Counted from the first letter of the stretch, positions 16,023-23,590 are shown. The stretch is 53,825 nt of DNA from Clostridia bacterium (GCA_022791055.1 JAAVYI010000005.1:1-53825); one strand, 5' to 3'. Notes: generated by a model not told the origin, from the sequence alone. Numbers and translations are program-made.

Positions 16023-16838
16023 TTACAGCACGAGCGTGCAGTGCCGCACGCTGTGGCATTGCACGTTGACCGCGACCGGCAACATGCCGATATGGGTGGG
16101 GGCGGTCAGTACGCGTGCCTCGAGCGCCGTCGTCGTGCCGCCGAACCCTTGCGCACCGATCCCCGTCGCGTTGACGGCAGAAAGAATCTCGCGTTCCAAG
16201 TCGGGCGCGGGGCGATTGTCGATCGGCTCGATGAGCGCACGCTTACTGAGTAGCGCGGCCAGCTCGAAATTGCCGCCCACGCCGACGCCGAGAACGATCG
16301 GCGGGCAGGGGTTGGCGCCGGCGATTTTGACGCAATCGACAACGCTCTCGACAATGCCGGCACGTCCGCGCGAGGGCGGCAGCATATACATGCGGCTCAT
16401 GTTTTCGCTGCCCGCGCCTTTGGCCAAAAAGTGCAGCGTCAGTTTGTCGCCCTTGACAAGCCGCACGTGCAGTACGGCGGGCGTGTTGTCGCCGGTGTTG
16501 CTCCGCGAGAGCGGATCGGCCGCGCTTTTACGCGCCGTTTTATAGGCGATACGGATCGCCGCGTCGACAGCCTCGCGCAAGCCGCGGCAGCAGACGTCCT
16601 CGCCGACGTCGGCAAACACGACCGCCAGTCCCGTGTCCTGGCAAGGGTAAGCTGCCGTCTTTTCGCAGTATGCGTCATTTTCGAGAATGGTCTGTAGGGC
16701 AAACCGCGCATGTTCGTTCGTTTCGTTTCGTAGAGCGGTTTGTAGCTGTGCCACCGTCTCCGCGTCGACGCGCCGCAAAGCCGCATCGACCGCCGCAGAA
16801 AACCGCTCGACAATCGTTTGTTGTGTGATCTCTCTCAT
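16023..16838 (-). CDS. Fumarate hydratase, alpha (N-terminal) subunit
   Basis: 271 residues from ATG 16838. The class I fumarase N-terminal domain is marked by CQDTGLAVVFADVG, NTGDNTPAVLH, GAGSENMSR, ANPCPPIVLGVGVGGNFE (iron-sulfur region) and NATGIGAQGFGGTTTALEARV. The conserved cysteines for the 4Fe-4S cluster are present (CQDTG, NPCPP), and the third may be near the C-terminus (VQCHS). It is oxygen-sensitive by family. The start is leaderless: TATACT lies 7 bases before the ATG. It is the first gene of a three-gene operon. Confidence 0.93.
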   Translation of the reverse strand: MREITQQTIVERFSAAVDAALRRVDAETVAQLQTALRNETNEHARFALQTILENDAYCEKTAAYPCQDTGLAVVFADVGEDVCCRGLREAVDAAIRIAYKTARKSAADPLSRSNTGDNTPAVLHVRLVKGDKLTLHFLAKGAGSENMSRMYMLPPSRGRAGIVESVVDCVKIAGANPCPPIVLGVGVGGNFELAALLSKRALIEPIDNRPAPDLEREILSAVNATGIGAQGFGGTTTALEARVLTAPTHIGMLPVAVNVQCHSVRHCTLVL

Positions 16839-16845
16839 GGATACC

Positions 16846-16874
16846 AGTATACCACACTGCGCCGCCGCACGCAA
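16846..16874 (-). promoter_or_regulatory. Leaderless promoter of the fumarase operon
   Basis: On the minus strand: TTGCGT (16874-16869), 17 bases, TATACT (16851-16846), then 7 bases to the ATG at 16838. Confidence 0.65.
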
Positions 16875-16911
16875 CCGAACGAAAACCCAAAAACGAATTT
16901 CGTCGAAATGT

Positions 16912-17122
16912 GGAAATGGTGCGAGTACGCACAGCGCGGATGCGGCGAACTAGCAATTTTCCGACAAGCAGGACGGCGAAGTGCTCTGCCGCATGGTGTC
17001 GGATTGGCAAAGCGCGCCGTATATCGACAAAGCGTATCAACTACGTGAAAGAACACACGACAATCGGAAACTATGTATTCGGTCTGTACGACTATCAACA
17101 AGTAGCGGAAATGATACAGTAA
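16912..17122 (+). pseudogene. Frameshifted remnant of an unknown gene
   Basis: Two neighbouring frames each hold natural-looking peptide that joins into one: FSDKQDGEVLCRMVSDWQ, SAPYIDKAYQLRE (about 16957-17053) then, after a shift, REHTTIGNYVFGLYDYQ, QVAEMIQ and a stop at 17120-17122. Farther left a third frame (NFVEMWKWCEYAQRGC) may continue it, with a TAG at 16951-16953 in the middle frame. No start or ribosome site remains. I do not recognise the family. A terminator hairpin follows directly, as expected for the end of a former gene. Confidence 0.45.
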
Positions 17123-17132
17123 GAAAATAGAT

Positions 17133-17163
17133 AAAACGGCGGCGGGGAAGCGTCGCCGTTTTT
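17133..17163 (+). terminator. Terminator after the gene remnant
   Basis: AAAACGGCG (17133-17141) pairs with CGCCGTTTT (17154-17162), ending in a T run. Confidence 0.75.
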
Positions 17164-17226
17164 GTATGTGTGGATTTACGTGAGGGCGCGATTGTGGGAT
17201 AAAACTGCGCGCGCGCGATAAAGCGC

Positions 17227-17255
17227 TTGCTTTTTTGCGGTGAATCGTATATAAT
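17227..17255 (+). promoter_or_regulatory. Leaderless promoter of walJ
   Basis: TTGCTT (17227-17232), 17 bases, TATAAT (17250-17255), 7 bases to the ATG at 17263. Confidence 0.75.
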
Positions 17256-17262
17256 AATCGAT

Positions 17263-18033
17263 ATGGGACTGAAAATTTGCTCGCTGGGCAGCGGGTCGAG
17301 CGGGAACTGCGTCTATATCGCCAGTTCTACGACGGCGGTGCTGGTGGACGAAGGTCTGCCGGTCAGCCGTATCGAAGGTTGTCTGAAAGTGCTGGGCTGT
17401 CCGAAGATCCCGGCGCTCGTCGTCACGCACGCGCACAGCGACCATATCGGGCAGGTGCCGGCCTTTGTGCGGCGTTACAACAGCGAAGTATACTGCGCGG
17501 AAGAAAGCTACCGCGAACTGATGAAAAAAGGCGTGCCGTACCATCGACTGATGCGGTTCGACGGCGATTTCTTTATCGGCGACATCACCGTTTCGCCGTT
17601 CCCGGTCAGCCACGACGTGCCGTGCCTCGGCTACGGCTTTACCGCAGGCGGCAGCAAAATTTCGGTTGCGACCGACATCGGTCACGTCACCGACAAGGTG
17701 ATCGGTCTCATGTCCGACAGCGACGTTGTTATGCTCGAGTGCAACCATGACGAATCGTTGGTGCTGGCCAATGCGAAGTACACCCAAAGCCTTAAGCGCC
17801 GCATATTGAGCGCGCGCGGACACCTGTCGAATGCGGCCTGCGCCGAGGCGGCGGTAAAACTGGCCGGCCGCGGCGTCAAGCAGATCATTTTGGCGCACTT
17901 GTCCAAAGAGAACAATTATCCCGAGCTTGCGTACAGTACCGTTGCCGATACGCTCAGCGCCGCCGGCTTTACCGACGTGGCTGTCGAGGTCGCGCCGCCC
18001 GACAAAATGACCGGATTATACGAGGTGATTTGA
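17263..18033 (+). CDS. walJ: MBL-fold hydrolase, WalJ/YycJ type
   Basis: 256 residues from the ATG at 17263. The beta-lactamase fold motifs are present: SLGSGSSGNCVYI, THAHSDHIG (the HxHxDH metal site), FPVSHDVPCLGYGF, ATDIGHVT, LECNHDE, and AHLSKENN with the last metal residue. WalJ is thought to act on DNA or in coordinating cell division with wall metabolism beside the WalKR system. Four genes follow with overlaps or very short gaps, including rlmH, so the order walJ ... rlmH known from Bacillota is kept. Confidence 0.88.
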   Translation: MGLKICSLGSGSSGNCVYIASSTTAVLVDEGLPVSRIEGCLKVLGCPKIPALVVTHAHSDHIGQVPAFVRRYNSEVYCAEESYRELMKKGVPYHRLMRFDGDFFIGDITVSPFPVSHDVPCLGYGFTAGGSKISVATDIGHVTDKVIGLMSDSDVVMLECNHDESLVLANAKYTQSLKRRILSARGHLSNAACAEAAVKLAGRGVKQIILAHLSKENNYPELAYSTVADTLSAAGFTDVAVEVAPPDKMTGLYEVI

Positions 18034-19052
18034 TGGAAACAGAACAGTCACAACAAAAAACGCTCAAAAATCGATATACGGAGGCGGACGGCAGCGCCGT
18101 CTATTTGCTCGCCGTCGTCGGCCTGTTGGCGGTCAATCTGCTTGTCGGCATCGTTGCGGGCATTGTGTCGGGAAGCGGCGGCAAAAATCCGATCGACAAC
18201 GGCTATTTCAATTACGCCGTAATGATCGTCATGCAGGCGGTCAATTTCGGCGCGGTGGCGTTGTGGCTCAAACGCAAAAACACCCGTCCCGACTATTCGC
18301 TGTATAACCGACCTTGGCTGCCGAGCCTGGCGGTCTGCGTCGTCATCGGCGTTGTCTGCCTGTTCGGGTTTTACGGCTTAGCCTATGCGTTCGAGTTGCT
18401 GCTGGAAACCTTTCATTATCAAGGGCAAACCAACATTCCGTTCAACTCGTCCGGCGAGATCGTGCTGGGTACGATCGTCACCGTGCTGATCGCGCCGTTT
18501 TGCGAAGAACTGGTATACCGCGACGCGCTGCTGTCCGGCTTAAAGCGCGGATTCCCGACCTGGGCGGCGATCCTATTGTCGGGCGCGGCGTTTTCGCTGA
18601 TGCACATGAATCCGCAGCAAACGGTCTACCAGTTTATACTGGGCTGTGTGTGCGCGGTGGTCGTCGTGTTTTCCGGCTCGCCGTGGGGCGCGATGGTCAT
18701 TCACGCGACCAATAACTTGTTGGCGGTGCTGATCGAGACGACGGCATTCGGTCCCGCATTCGGCGGCTTCATCGAGGCGATCAGCCCGAACGGCGGCATG
18801 ACGGCGCTTTGGATCATCGTTTCGGCGGTCTTAGGCGCAGGGGCGATCTTCGGGCTGGTTCTGTTAATCCGACGCTTTACGCCCGCGCCGAAAGAGCGCG
18901 AATATTTGCCGCTCGACCCGCTCAGAGAGAGCGGCGGAATGCTCGGGAAAAAGTCAGGCAAGTTGTTTTTGTGTATCGGGTTGGGCGTGTGTTTGTTGAT
19001 GTGGATCATCGTTGCCGTGACGGGCTTTTTGCCGGAGGGACTGCTTGCTTAA
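18033..19052 (+). CDS. CPBP family intramembrane protease 1
   Basis: 339 residues. The ATG overlaps the walJ stop by one base. About eight membrane helices. The CPBP/Abi active-site motifs are intact: CEELVYRDALLSGL (EExxxR), FSLMHMNP (FxxxH) and HATNN (HxxxN/B). This family contains the CAAX-prenyl protease-like glutamic proteases, and some members give self-immunity to bacteriocins or process signal peptides. A last hydrophobic helix (about 315-335) follows a charged loop. It forms an operon pair with a second member. Confidence 0.88.
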   Translation: METEQSQQKTLKNRYTEADGSAVYLLAVVGLLAVNLLVGIVAGIVSGSGGKNPIDNGYFNYAVMIVMQAVNFGAVALWLKRKNTRPDYSLYNRPWLPSLAVCVVIGVVCLFGFYGLAYAFELLLETFHYQGQTNIPFNSSGEIVLGTIVTVLIAPFCEELVYRDALLSGLKRGFPTWAAILLSGAAFSLMHMNPQQTVYQFILGCVCAVVVVFSGSPWGAMVIHATNNLLAVLIETTAFGPAFGGFIEAISPNGGMTALWIIVSAVLGAGAIFGLVLLIRRFTPAPKEREYLPLDPLRESGGMLGKKSGKLFLCIGLGVCLLMWIIVAVTGFLPEGLLA

Positions 19053-20148
19053 ATATCTATGCAAACCGGAACCGCAAAAGCGGTTTCGCACAGTGGGCAT
19101 CACGCTGTTTGCCGCCTGGTGCGGCCTGGTGCTGATGCGCATTCTGATGCGTTGGGTCAACGTCGAAAGCGACTTGGCAGCCGACGCGATTTTCACTATA
19201 CCCGTGCAGCTCGGGCTGCTGCTCGCGTTGCCGTTTCTGATGTACAAGTTTGTACTCGGCATGAACACGCGGCAGGTGCTGGAATTTTCCAACGTGCGCC
19301 GCGTCAAACCGATCTATCTGCTCTTAAGCATTCCGCTCGGCGTGTGCGTGTTCGTGGCGACGTTGGGCGTGTCGACGGTCTGGCAGTCGCTGCTGATCCT
19401 GTTCGGTTATACGCACACCTCGTCGGCGACCGCGTATCCCGACCGCTTCAACTTCGCTATGTTTTTGGCGTCGCTCATTCTGACTGCGGTGCTGCCGGCG
19501 ATCTGCGAGGAATTTGCCGTGCGCGGCGGGCTGCTGACGACGGTCAAAAACAGTTTTCGGCCGCAGACGACACTGGTCGTCATGGGCGTGTGTTTCGGGC
19601 TGTTCCACCAAAATATTACGCAGGTGTTTTACACGGCGCTGTTCGGCGCGTTCACCGCGTTTATCGCCATTCGTTTCAAGTCGATCTTGCCGACGATGAT
19701 CATACATTTTATCAACAACGGTATGAGCGTCTATCTCGACTATGCCGAGGCCTACGGCTGGTGGGGCGGCGGCTTTTTCGATTCGATCTCGTTGATGGCC
19801 GAGACCAATTTGCTGTCGCTTTTGGGGACATACGTCGTTATCGTCGGCGTCGGCGTAGGCATCGTCCTTTTGATGTTGCACCTCGATAAAAACGAAAAAA
19901 TGCAAAAGAAAAAGGAATTGATCGTAGACGGCGGATTCGACCATACCCATAACCGCGTCGTGCTGATGGGCGAGGAAAACAAGGCGCTTGTCGAGGAGGT
20001 CGGCATGGTCAAAGAGGTGTACGGCGACGCGTATACGCCCGACGAGAAGTATAAACCGACTTTGCGTGACAGCGCGTTCTATATCGGCACGATCGTGCTG
20101 AGCGTGCTGACGACGATCTTCAGTTTTATTTGGGGGTTGTTCTATTGA
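19045..20148 (+). CDS. CPBP family intramembrane protease 2
   Basis: 367 residues from a TTG 5 bases after GGAGGG (19034-19039), overlapping the previous gene by 8 bases. Motifs: CEEFAVRGGLLT (EExxxR), FGLFHQN (FxxxH), HFINN. A charged cytoplasmic insert (about 275-340, KNEKMQKKKEL...) lies between the last two helices, longer than usual. It shares fold and motif order with the upstream protein but is only distantly similar, so the pair is old. Together they occupy the position where an HtrA-type protease is often encoded between walJ and rlmH in other Bacillota. Confidence 0.87.
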   Translation: MLKYLCKPEPQKRFRTVGITLFAAWCGLVLMRILMRWVNVESDLAADAIFTIPVQLGLLLALPFLMYKFVLGMNTRQVLEFSNVRRVKPIYLLLSIPLGVCVFVATLGVSTVWQSLLILFGYTHTSSATAYPDRFNFAMFLASLILTAVLPAICEEFAVRGGLLTTVKNSFRPQTTLVVMGVCFGLFHQNITQVFYTALFGAFTAFIAIRFKSILPTMIIHFINNGMSVYLDYAEAYGWWGGGFFDSISLMAETNLLSLLGTYVVIVGVGVGIVLLMLHLDKNEKMQKKKELIVDGGFDHTHNRVVLMGEENKALVEEVGMVKEVYGDAYTPDEKYKPTLRDSAFYIGTIVLSVLTTIFSFIWGLFY

Positions 20149-20588
20149 AGAAAGTCCGTTTGATCGCGGTCGGCAAACTGAAAGAAAGCTATTTCCGCGA
20201 CGCATCGGCCGAATACGCAAAACGCATCGGCCGCTTTGCCGATTTGACGATCGTCGAAGTGCCGGAAAGCCCGACCGAGGACACCAAAGCCGAGGCGGCC
20301 GCGATCGAAAAACAATGCAAGGGCTATGTCATACTGTTCGACGTCGAGGGCGAGTCGCTGTCCAGTCCCGAATTTTCCGCGCGGCTCAGTCGCGCCTATC
20401 AAACGCACGACACCGTAAGCCTGGTTATCGGCTCTTCGCGCGGCGTCGATGACAGCATTCGGGCAAAAGCCGACTGCCGCGTATCGTTCGGCAAAGCGAC
20501 GTTTCCGCATATGCTGTTTCGCGTCATGGCGCTCGAGCAGCTGTACCGCGCGTTTTCGATCGAGCAGGGCGGCAAATATCATAAATAA
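20145..20588 (+). CDS. rlmH: 23S rRNA pseudouridine-1915 N3-methyltransferase
   Basis: 147 residues from TTG 20145, which overlaps the upstream stop (TTGA). SPOUT methyltransferase with the trefoil-knot motifs LSLVIGSSRGVDDSI (family: IGGaxG) and FRVMALEQLYRAFSIEQGGKYHK (family: LLEQiYRA...G.pYHK). N-terminus KKVRLIAVGKLKESYF is typical. It methylates pseudouridine in helix 69 of 23S rRNA. Family length is about 155-160, so it is complete or nearly so. Confidence 0.95.
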   Translation: MKKVRLIAVGKLKESYFRDASAEYAKRIGRFADLTIVEVPESPTEDTKAEAAAIEKQCKGYVILFDVEGESLSSPEFSARLSRAYQTHDTVSLVIGSSRGVDDSIRAKADCRVSFGKATFPHMLFRVMALEQLYRAFSIEQGGKYHK

Positions 20589-20635
20589 TTTTGGGACGTG
20601 CAATTCCGACGACGGGAAAGCATATCCTGTACAAT

Positions 20636-21472
20636 ATGTATACCTATCAATCCTTACAGCGCGACATCCGCTATTTGGCCTCGTCCGGGTTTGAAACCGG
20701 GTCGGTCGGCAAAAGCGTACTGGGCAACGACCTCTATTACGTTCGCATCGGCACGGGCGAGCGCCGCATCATCGTCACCGGCGGCATTCACGCCCGTGAA
20801 AACGTTTCTTCGTACACCGTCATTCGTATGGCCTACTACGCGTCGGGCAAGAAGTTCGACGGCTCGATCTACTATGTCCCCATGCTCAACCCCGACGGCG
20901 CACTGCTCCGCGAAAAAGGTCCGAGCTACGTCGGCGGCGAGCGCGAGCGCTTTCTCATCGAGACCAACGGCGGGTCGCGCGATTTTTCGCAGTGGAAGGC
21001 CAACATCAACGCCGTCGACCTCAATACCAACTTCGACGCGCGTTGGGGGACGGGAACGCAGAATATTCGACACCCCGCGCCCGCCAACTATATCGGCCCC
21101 GAACCGTTTTCCGAGCCGGAGACGCGCGCGATCGCCGCGTTCACCGTCAAGGTCGGCGCCGCCGTTACGCTCAGCTATCACGCGTTGGGGCAGGAGATAT
21201 ATTGGTATTTTTACCAGCGCAAGCACCTCGAGCGCGACCGCACGCTGGCCGAATATATCGCGCGGCAGCTTACCGGTTATCGACTGGACGGGGCGTACAC
21301 CTCGAGCGCGGGCGGTTACAAAGACTGGTGTATCGCCAAATGCGGTTTGCCGGCGTATACGATCGAACTGGTCGCAAGCGGCAAACATCCGCTGCCGCTG
21401 TCGGCCGCCGACGCCGATTTCGAGCTGAATAAGGATTTGCCGATACTGCTCACGTCTTACGACGGCATATAG
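20636..21472 (+). CDS. M14 family zinc carboxypeptidase (gamma-D-Glu-DAP type)
   Basis: 278 residues from the ATG at 20636. A TTG at 20591 would add 15 residues; neither start has a strong ribosome site, so the start is uncertain. Zinc ligands are GIHARE (His and Glu) and the His of SYHALGQEIYW; the catalytic Glu is in YTIELV; NPDGALL and DLNTNFDARWG are also family marks. Members cleave gamma-D-glutamyl-diaminopimelate bonds in peptidoglycan peptides. No signal peptide is present, so it likely recycles imported wall peptides in the cytosol. Last gene of the walJ operon. The structured element begins right after its stop. Confidence 0.85.
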   Translation: MYTYQSLQRDIRYLASSGFETGSVGKSVLGNDLYYVRIGTGERRIIVTGGIHARENVSSYTVIRMAYYASGKKFDGSIYYVPMLNPDGALLREKGPSYVGGERERFLIETNGGSRDFSQWKANINAVDLNTNFDARWGTGTQNIRHPAPANYIGPEPFSEPETRAIAAFTVKVGAAVTLSYHALGQEIYWYFYQRKHLERDRTLAEYIARQLTGYRLDGAYTSSAGGYKDWCIAKCGLPAYTIELVASGKHPLPLSAADADFELNKDLPILLTSYDGI

Positions 21473-21600
21473 CACGGCGGCGTATACGGTGCCATATACG
21501 GGCTACGTGTGCGACGAAAGCGCAGTCGAGTAGGTCAAACTACACTCCTTTGCTTTCGTCGCACCTGTTGCCCGTCTCTGCCACCGTCTCCGCCGCCGTG
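21473..21600. repeat. Structured covarying element, copy A
   Basis: 128 bases directly after the stop of the M14 gene. Outer arms CACGGCGGCG (21473-21482) and CGCCGCCGTG (21591-21600) pair perfectly. A 13-bp helix joins GTGCGACGAAAGC (21509-21521) to GCTTTCGTCGCAC (21552-21564), and inside it GTAG (21530-21533) pairs with CTAC (21540-21543) around GTCAAA. The copy at 34241-34366 keeps the architecture and the unpaired motifs GCAGTC, GTCRAA, ACTCC and CCTGTTGC, while its helices have other sequences that still pair. RNA or palindromic mobile DNA are both possible, and strand is not determined. Confidence 0.7.
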
Positions 21601-21695
21601 ACCGCTTGCGATACACGCTATGCCGCCTTGACGGATCGACGGTCGTTCTGTCATTAGAGCCAAAGACAAAACCTCATGGAAAGCAGTAAAGACCA
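21601..21695. other. Spacer with no gene seen
   Basis: No open frame or clear signal between the structured element and the first MITE-like repeat. Confidence 0.4.
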
Positions 21696-21786
21696 TTTGT
21701 CATTCCGAGCGGTACGCAAGAATGTACGCAGGCGTATAAAATAATGGATTCGCTGCGCTAGACCATGCTATCGGTGGGGTGACAAA
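21696..21786. repeat. MITE-like palindromic repeat, copy 1
   Basis: Ends TTTGTCATTCCGAGC and GGGGTGACAAA are imperfect inverted repeats. The interior GCAGGCGTATAAAATAATGG, then ATTCGCTGCGCTAGA, is shared with the copies at 21812 and 24212. Confidence 0.75.
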
Positions 21787-21811
21787 AAGTCGGTTATCGC
21801 AATATTGTCTT

Positions 21812-21913
21812 TTTGTCATTTCGAGCGTAGTCGAGTAATGTACGAAGGCGTATAAAATGATTGATTCGCTTCGCTGGATTTCTCCACTCGCTTCGCTCGG
21901 TCGAAATGACAAA
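21812..21913. repeat. MITE-like palindromic repeat, copy 2
   Basis: Perfect terminal inverted repeats TTTGTCATTTCG (21812-21823) and CGAAATGACAAA (21902-21913), with the shared interior gaaggcgtataaaatgattg. Confidence 0.8.
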
Positions 21914-21967
21914 CGGTGAAACGCTAGATGACAAAATGTGTGCTTACTCGTTTCCTTTCGAAGGTTT

Positions 21968-21996
21968 TTGACACACCTCGCAAAACGGATTATTTA
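21968..21996 (+). promoter_or_regulatory. Possible tadA promoter
   Basis: TTGACA (21968-21973), 17 bases, TATTTA (21991-21996), then AAGGAG (22014-22019) six bases before the ATG at 22026. The -10 is weak. Confidence 0.45.
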
Positions 21997-22025
21997 TATC
22001 GGACAAGCCGTAGAAGGAGAATACT

Positions 22026-22481
22026 ATGGAAGAGGAATTTATGCAACAGGCGATCGACGAGGCCAAAAAGGCGCTCGAAAACGACGACGTGCCTGTCGGC
22101 GCGCTGATCGTCAAGGACGGCCGCGTCATCGCGTCGGCGTACAATCGGCGCGAGGCCGACCGCGACGCCACCGCGCACGCCGAAGTACTGGCGATCCGCG
22201 CCGCCTGTCGGCAGTTGGGGCGGTGGAACTTGAGCGACTGCGAACTGTATGTGACGCTCGAACCGTGCGCCATGTGCGCGGGCGCGATCGTCTATGCCCG
22301 ACTGAAAAAAGTCTATTTCGGCGCTTACGATCTGCGGTTCGGCTGTGCCGGCACCGTGCATAACTTAGCTTGCGATCCCGCGCTCAACCACCGCGCCGAC
22401 GTGGTCGGCGGCGTTATGGAAGAGCCGTGCAAAAAGCTGTTGGTCGATTTTTTCGCCGACAAGCGCAAAAAGAAAAACTGA
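22026..22481 (+). CDS. tadA: tRNA-specific adenosine deaminase
   Basis: 151 residues. TadA deaminates A34 to inosine in tRNA-Arg(ACG). Zinc/active-site motifs are HAEVLAIRAA (His and the proton-shuttle Glu) and EPCAMCAGAIVYARL (two Cys ligands), followed by the substrate-binding GAYDLRFGCAGTVHNL and a C-terminal basic helix. Length is normal. It sits inside a repeat-rich, regulator-rich region but has the GC-rich codon use of housekeeping genes. It converges with the three-gene XRE operon, with the two stops adjacent at 22481/22482. Confidence 0.95.
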   Translation: MEEEFMQQAIDEAKKALENDDVPVGALIVKDGRVIASAYNRREADRDATAHAEVLAIRAACRQLGRWNLSDCELYVTLEPCAMCAGAIVYARLKKVYFGAYDLRFGCAGTVHNLACDPALNHRADVVGGVMEEPCKKLLVDFFADKRKKKN

Positions 22482-22703
22482 CTATTCGTCGCAAAGCCCC
22501 AAAAGATATTCGGCGCGTTCTTGAAACAGCGTCGCAATGCGCGCCAGCGTATCGAGGTGCGGCTGTGTCTTGCCCGTTTCGTAGTGGTTGTACGTTTTGG
22601 GCGAAATGCCCAGCCGTCGCGCCGCCTCCTGTTGGCTGATCCCCAGGCGCAAACGGCATTCTTGCAGACGCGCGGGGAAAATATCTTTCACGCAGCCGCT
22701 CAT
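22482..22703 (-). CDS. XRE family regulator 1 of the cluster
   Basis: 73 residues from ATG 22703, which overlaps the stop of the Cys-rich gene (ATGA). Helix-turn-helix LQECRLRLGISQQEAARRLGISPKTYNHYETGKTQP, then LDTLARIATLFQERAEYLLGLCDE. The AEYLLGL ending is shared with the other regulators here. It is the last gene of a leftward operon XRE - Cys-rich - XRE. Confidence 0.85.
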   Translation of the reverse strand: MSGCVKDIFPARLQECRLRLGISQQEAARRLGISPKTYNHYETGKTQPHLDTLARIATLFQERAEYLLGLCDE

Positions 22704-22957
22704 GCCTTTTTCTCCGTCAACAGCGATTCCAACCGTTCGAGTTGGTCGGCGATCTGCTTGAGATAGACAGCCGTCGATTCCAGTCGTTCGTCCTGTTCGG
22801 CCGCCTCGTTGCGCGGCGTAAAATGTCCGCACGGCGTAAACGCACGCGTCGGCAAGCATACGCATTCGCCGCAGTCGGCGCGCACGATCAAATTTTTTCG
22901 TTTGATATAGTGCGGTGTAAAATGCGCGCACTGTTCGCAAGTGAGCGGCTTTTTCAT
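22700..22957 (-). CDS. Small Cys-rich protein between two XRE genes
   Basis: 85 residues from ATG 22957 with GGAGGGA upstream. The N-terminal half is CEQCAHFTPHYIKRKN, DCGECVCLPTRAFTPCGHFTPR, six Cys in CxxC, CxxCxC and C patterns plus histidines, so probably zinc-binding. Similar CxxCxHFxxHYIK proteins are frequent in Clostridia and their prophages. The C-terminal half is a helix (STAVYLKQIADQLERLESLLTEKK). Size and plan match the pair at 13593-14085. Both its start and its stop overlap neighbouring XRE genes (ATGA), so the three are produced together. Confidence 0.75.
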   Translation of the reverse strand: MKKPLTCEQCAHFTPHYIKRKNLIVRADCGECVCLPTRAFTPCGHFTPRNEAAEQDERLESTAVYLKQIADQLERLESLLTEKKA

Positions 22958-23166
22958 GTGGTCCCTCCGTGTTGGTCTTTGAGGCCGAGCAGATAGTCGC
23001 TCGACACGCGGAAATATTTGCACAAGATAACCAGGCGGTCGACGCTCGGCAGACAACGTCCTTGTTGATAGCGGCTGAGTGTCTGCTGTGCGATCCCCGT
23101 CGCTTTCGCAACTTCGGTCTGCGTCTTGTCGCGCATCAGGATATTGAGGCGTTGGGTAAAGATCAT
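22954..23166 (-). CDS. XRE family regulator 2 of the cluster
   Basis: 70 residues. HTH: RLNILMRDKTQTEVAKATGIAQQTLSRYQQGRCLPSVDRLVILCKYFRVSSDYLLGLKD. AGGGAG lies upstream of the ATG. A leftward TATAAT at 23228-23223, overlapping the edge of the palindrome ATCTCAAA-t-TTTGAGAT, probably drives it with a leader of about 50 bases. It is divergent from regulator 3. It is the first gene of the leftward operon. Confidence 0.85.
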   Translation of the reverse strand: MIFTQRLNILMRDKTQTEVAKATGIAQQTLSRYQQGRCLPSVDRLVILCKYFRVSSDYLLGLKDQHGGTT

Positions 23167-23228
23167 GCGGTAGCTCCCTTTTTCGGATCGATAATTTGCA
23201 CCTTTTAGATCCGCATGTCTCTATTATA

Positions 23229-23278
23229 ATCTCAAATTTTGAGATTGTCAACAATTTTGTCTCAAAATATGATACAAT
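23229..23278. promoter_or_regulatory. Divergent promoter region with two palindromic operators
   Basis: ATCTCAAA-t-TTTGAGAT (23229-23245) is a perfect palindrome. GTCTCAAA-a-TATGATAC (23259-23275) is a weaker copy centred 30 bases away. The rightward -10 TACAAT (23273-23278) overlaps the second site and lies 7 bases before the ATG at 23286. Confidence 0.65.
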
Positions 23279-23285
23279 TTTTATT

Positions 23286-23531
23286 ATGGACGAGTTCAAG
23301 GACATTTTCAAACGCTTGCGGTCGGAACGGAACATCAGCCAGAGACAGGCCGGCACCATGTTGCGGGAGAGCAACAAGAAAATCAGCCATTGGGAAACGG
23401 GCTACTCGACGCCCGACCTCGACGCGATCCGCCGCATCGCGCTTGTGTTCGGCGTTTCGACCGATTATCTTTTGGGGCTGAAAGATGAGGACGGCGAGCC
23501 GATCGAAGACGGAGAGAAAGAGAAAAAGTAA
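23286..23531 (+). CDS. XRE family regulator 3 of the cluster
   Basis: 81 residues from ATG 23286, 7 bases after a TACAAT box, so probably leaderless. HTH: FKRLRSERNISQRQAGTMLRESNKKISHWETGYSTPDLDAIRRIALVFGVSTDYLLGLKDEDGEP, with a charged tail. It is divergent from regulator 2 and shares the palindromes at 23229-23275. Confidence 0.85.
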   Translation: MDEFKDIFKRLRSERNISQRQAGTMLRESNKKISHWETGYSTPDLDAIRRIALVFGVSTDYLLGLKDEDGEPIEDGEKEKK

Positions 23532-23590
23532 GCAATTTATAAAATCCAAACAGGGAAGTGTTTGCGCGCATAAAATATCATAATACAGAT

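Noticed and set aside
20630..20635. TACAAT as a -10 box for the M14 gene
   Set aside because: It touches the ATG directly, so transcription would start inside the gene; the gene is more likely read from the walJ operon.
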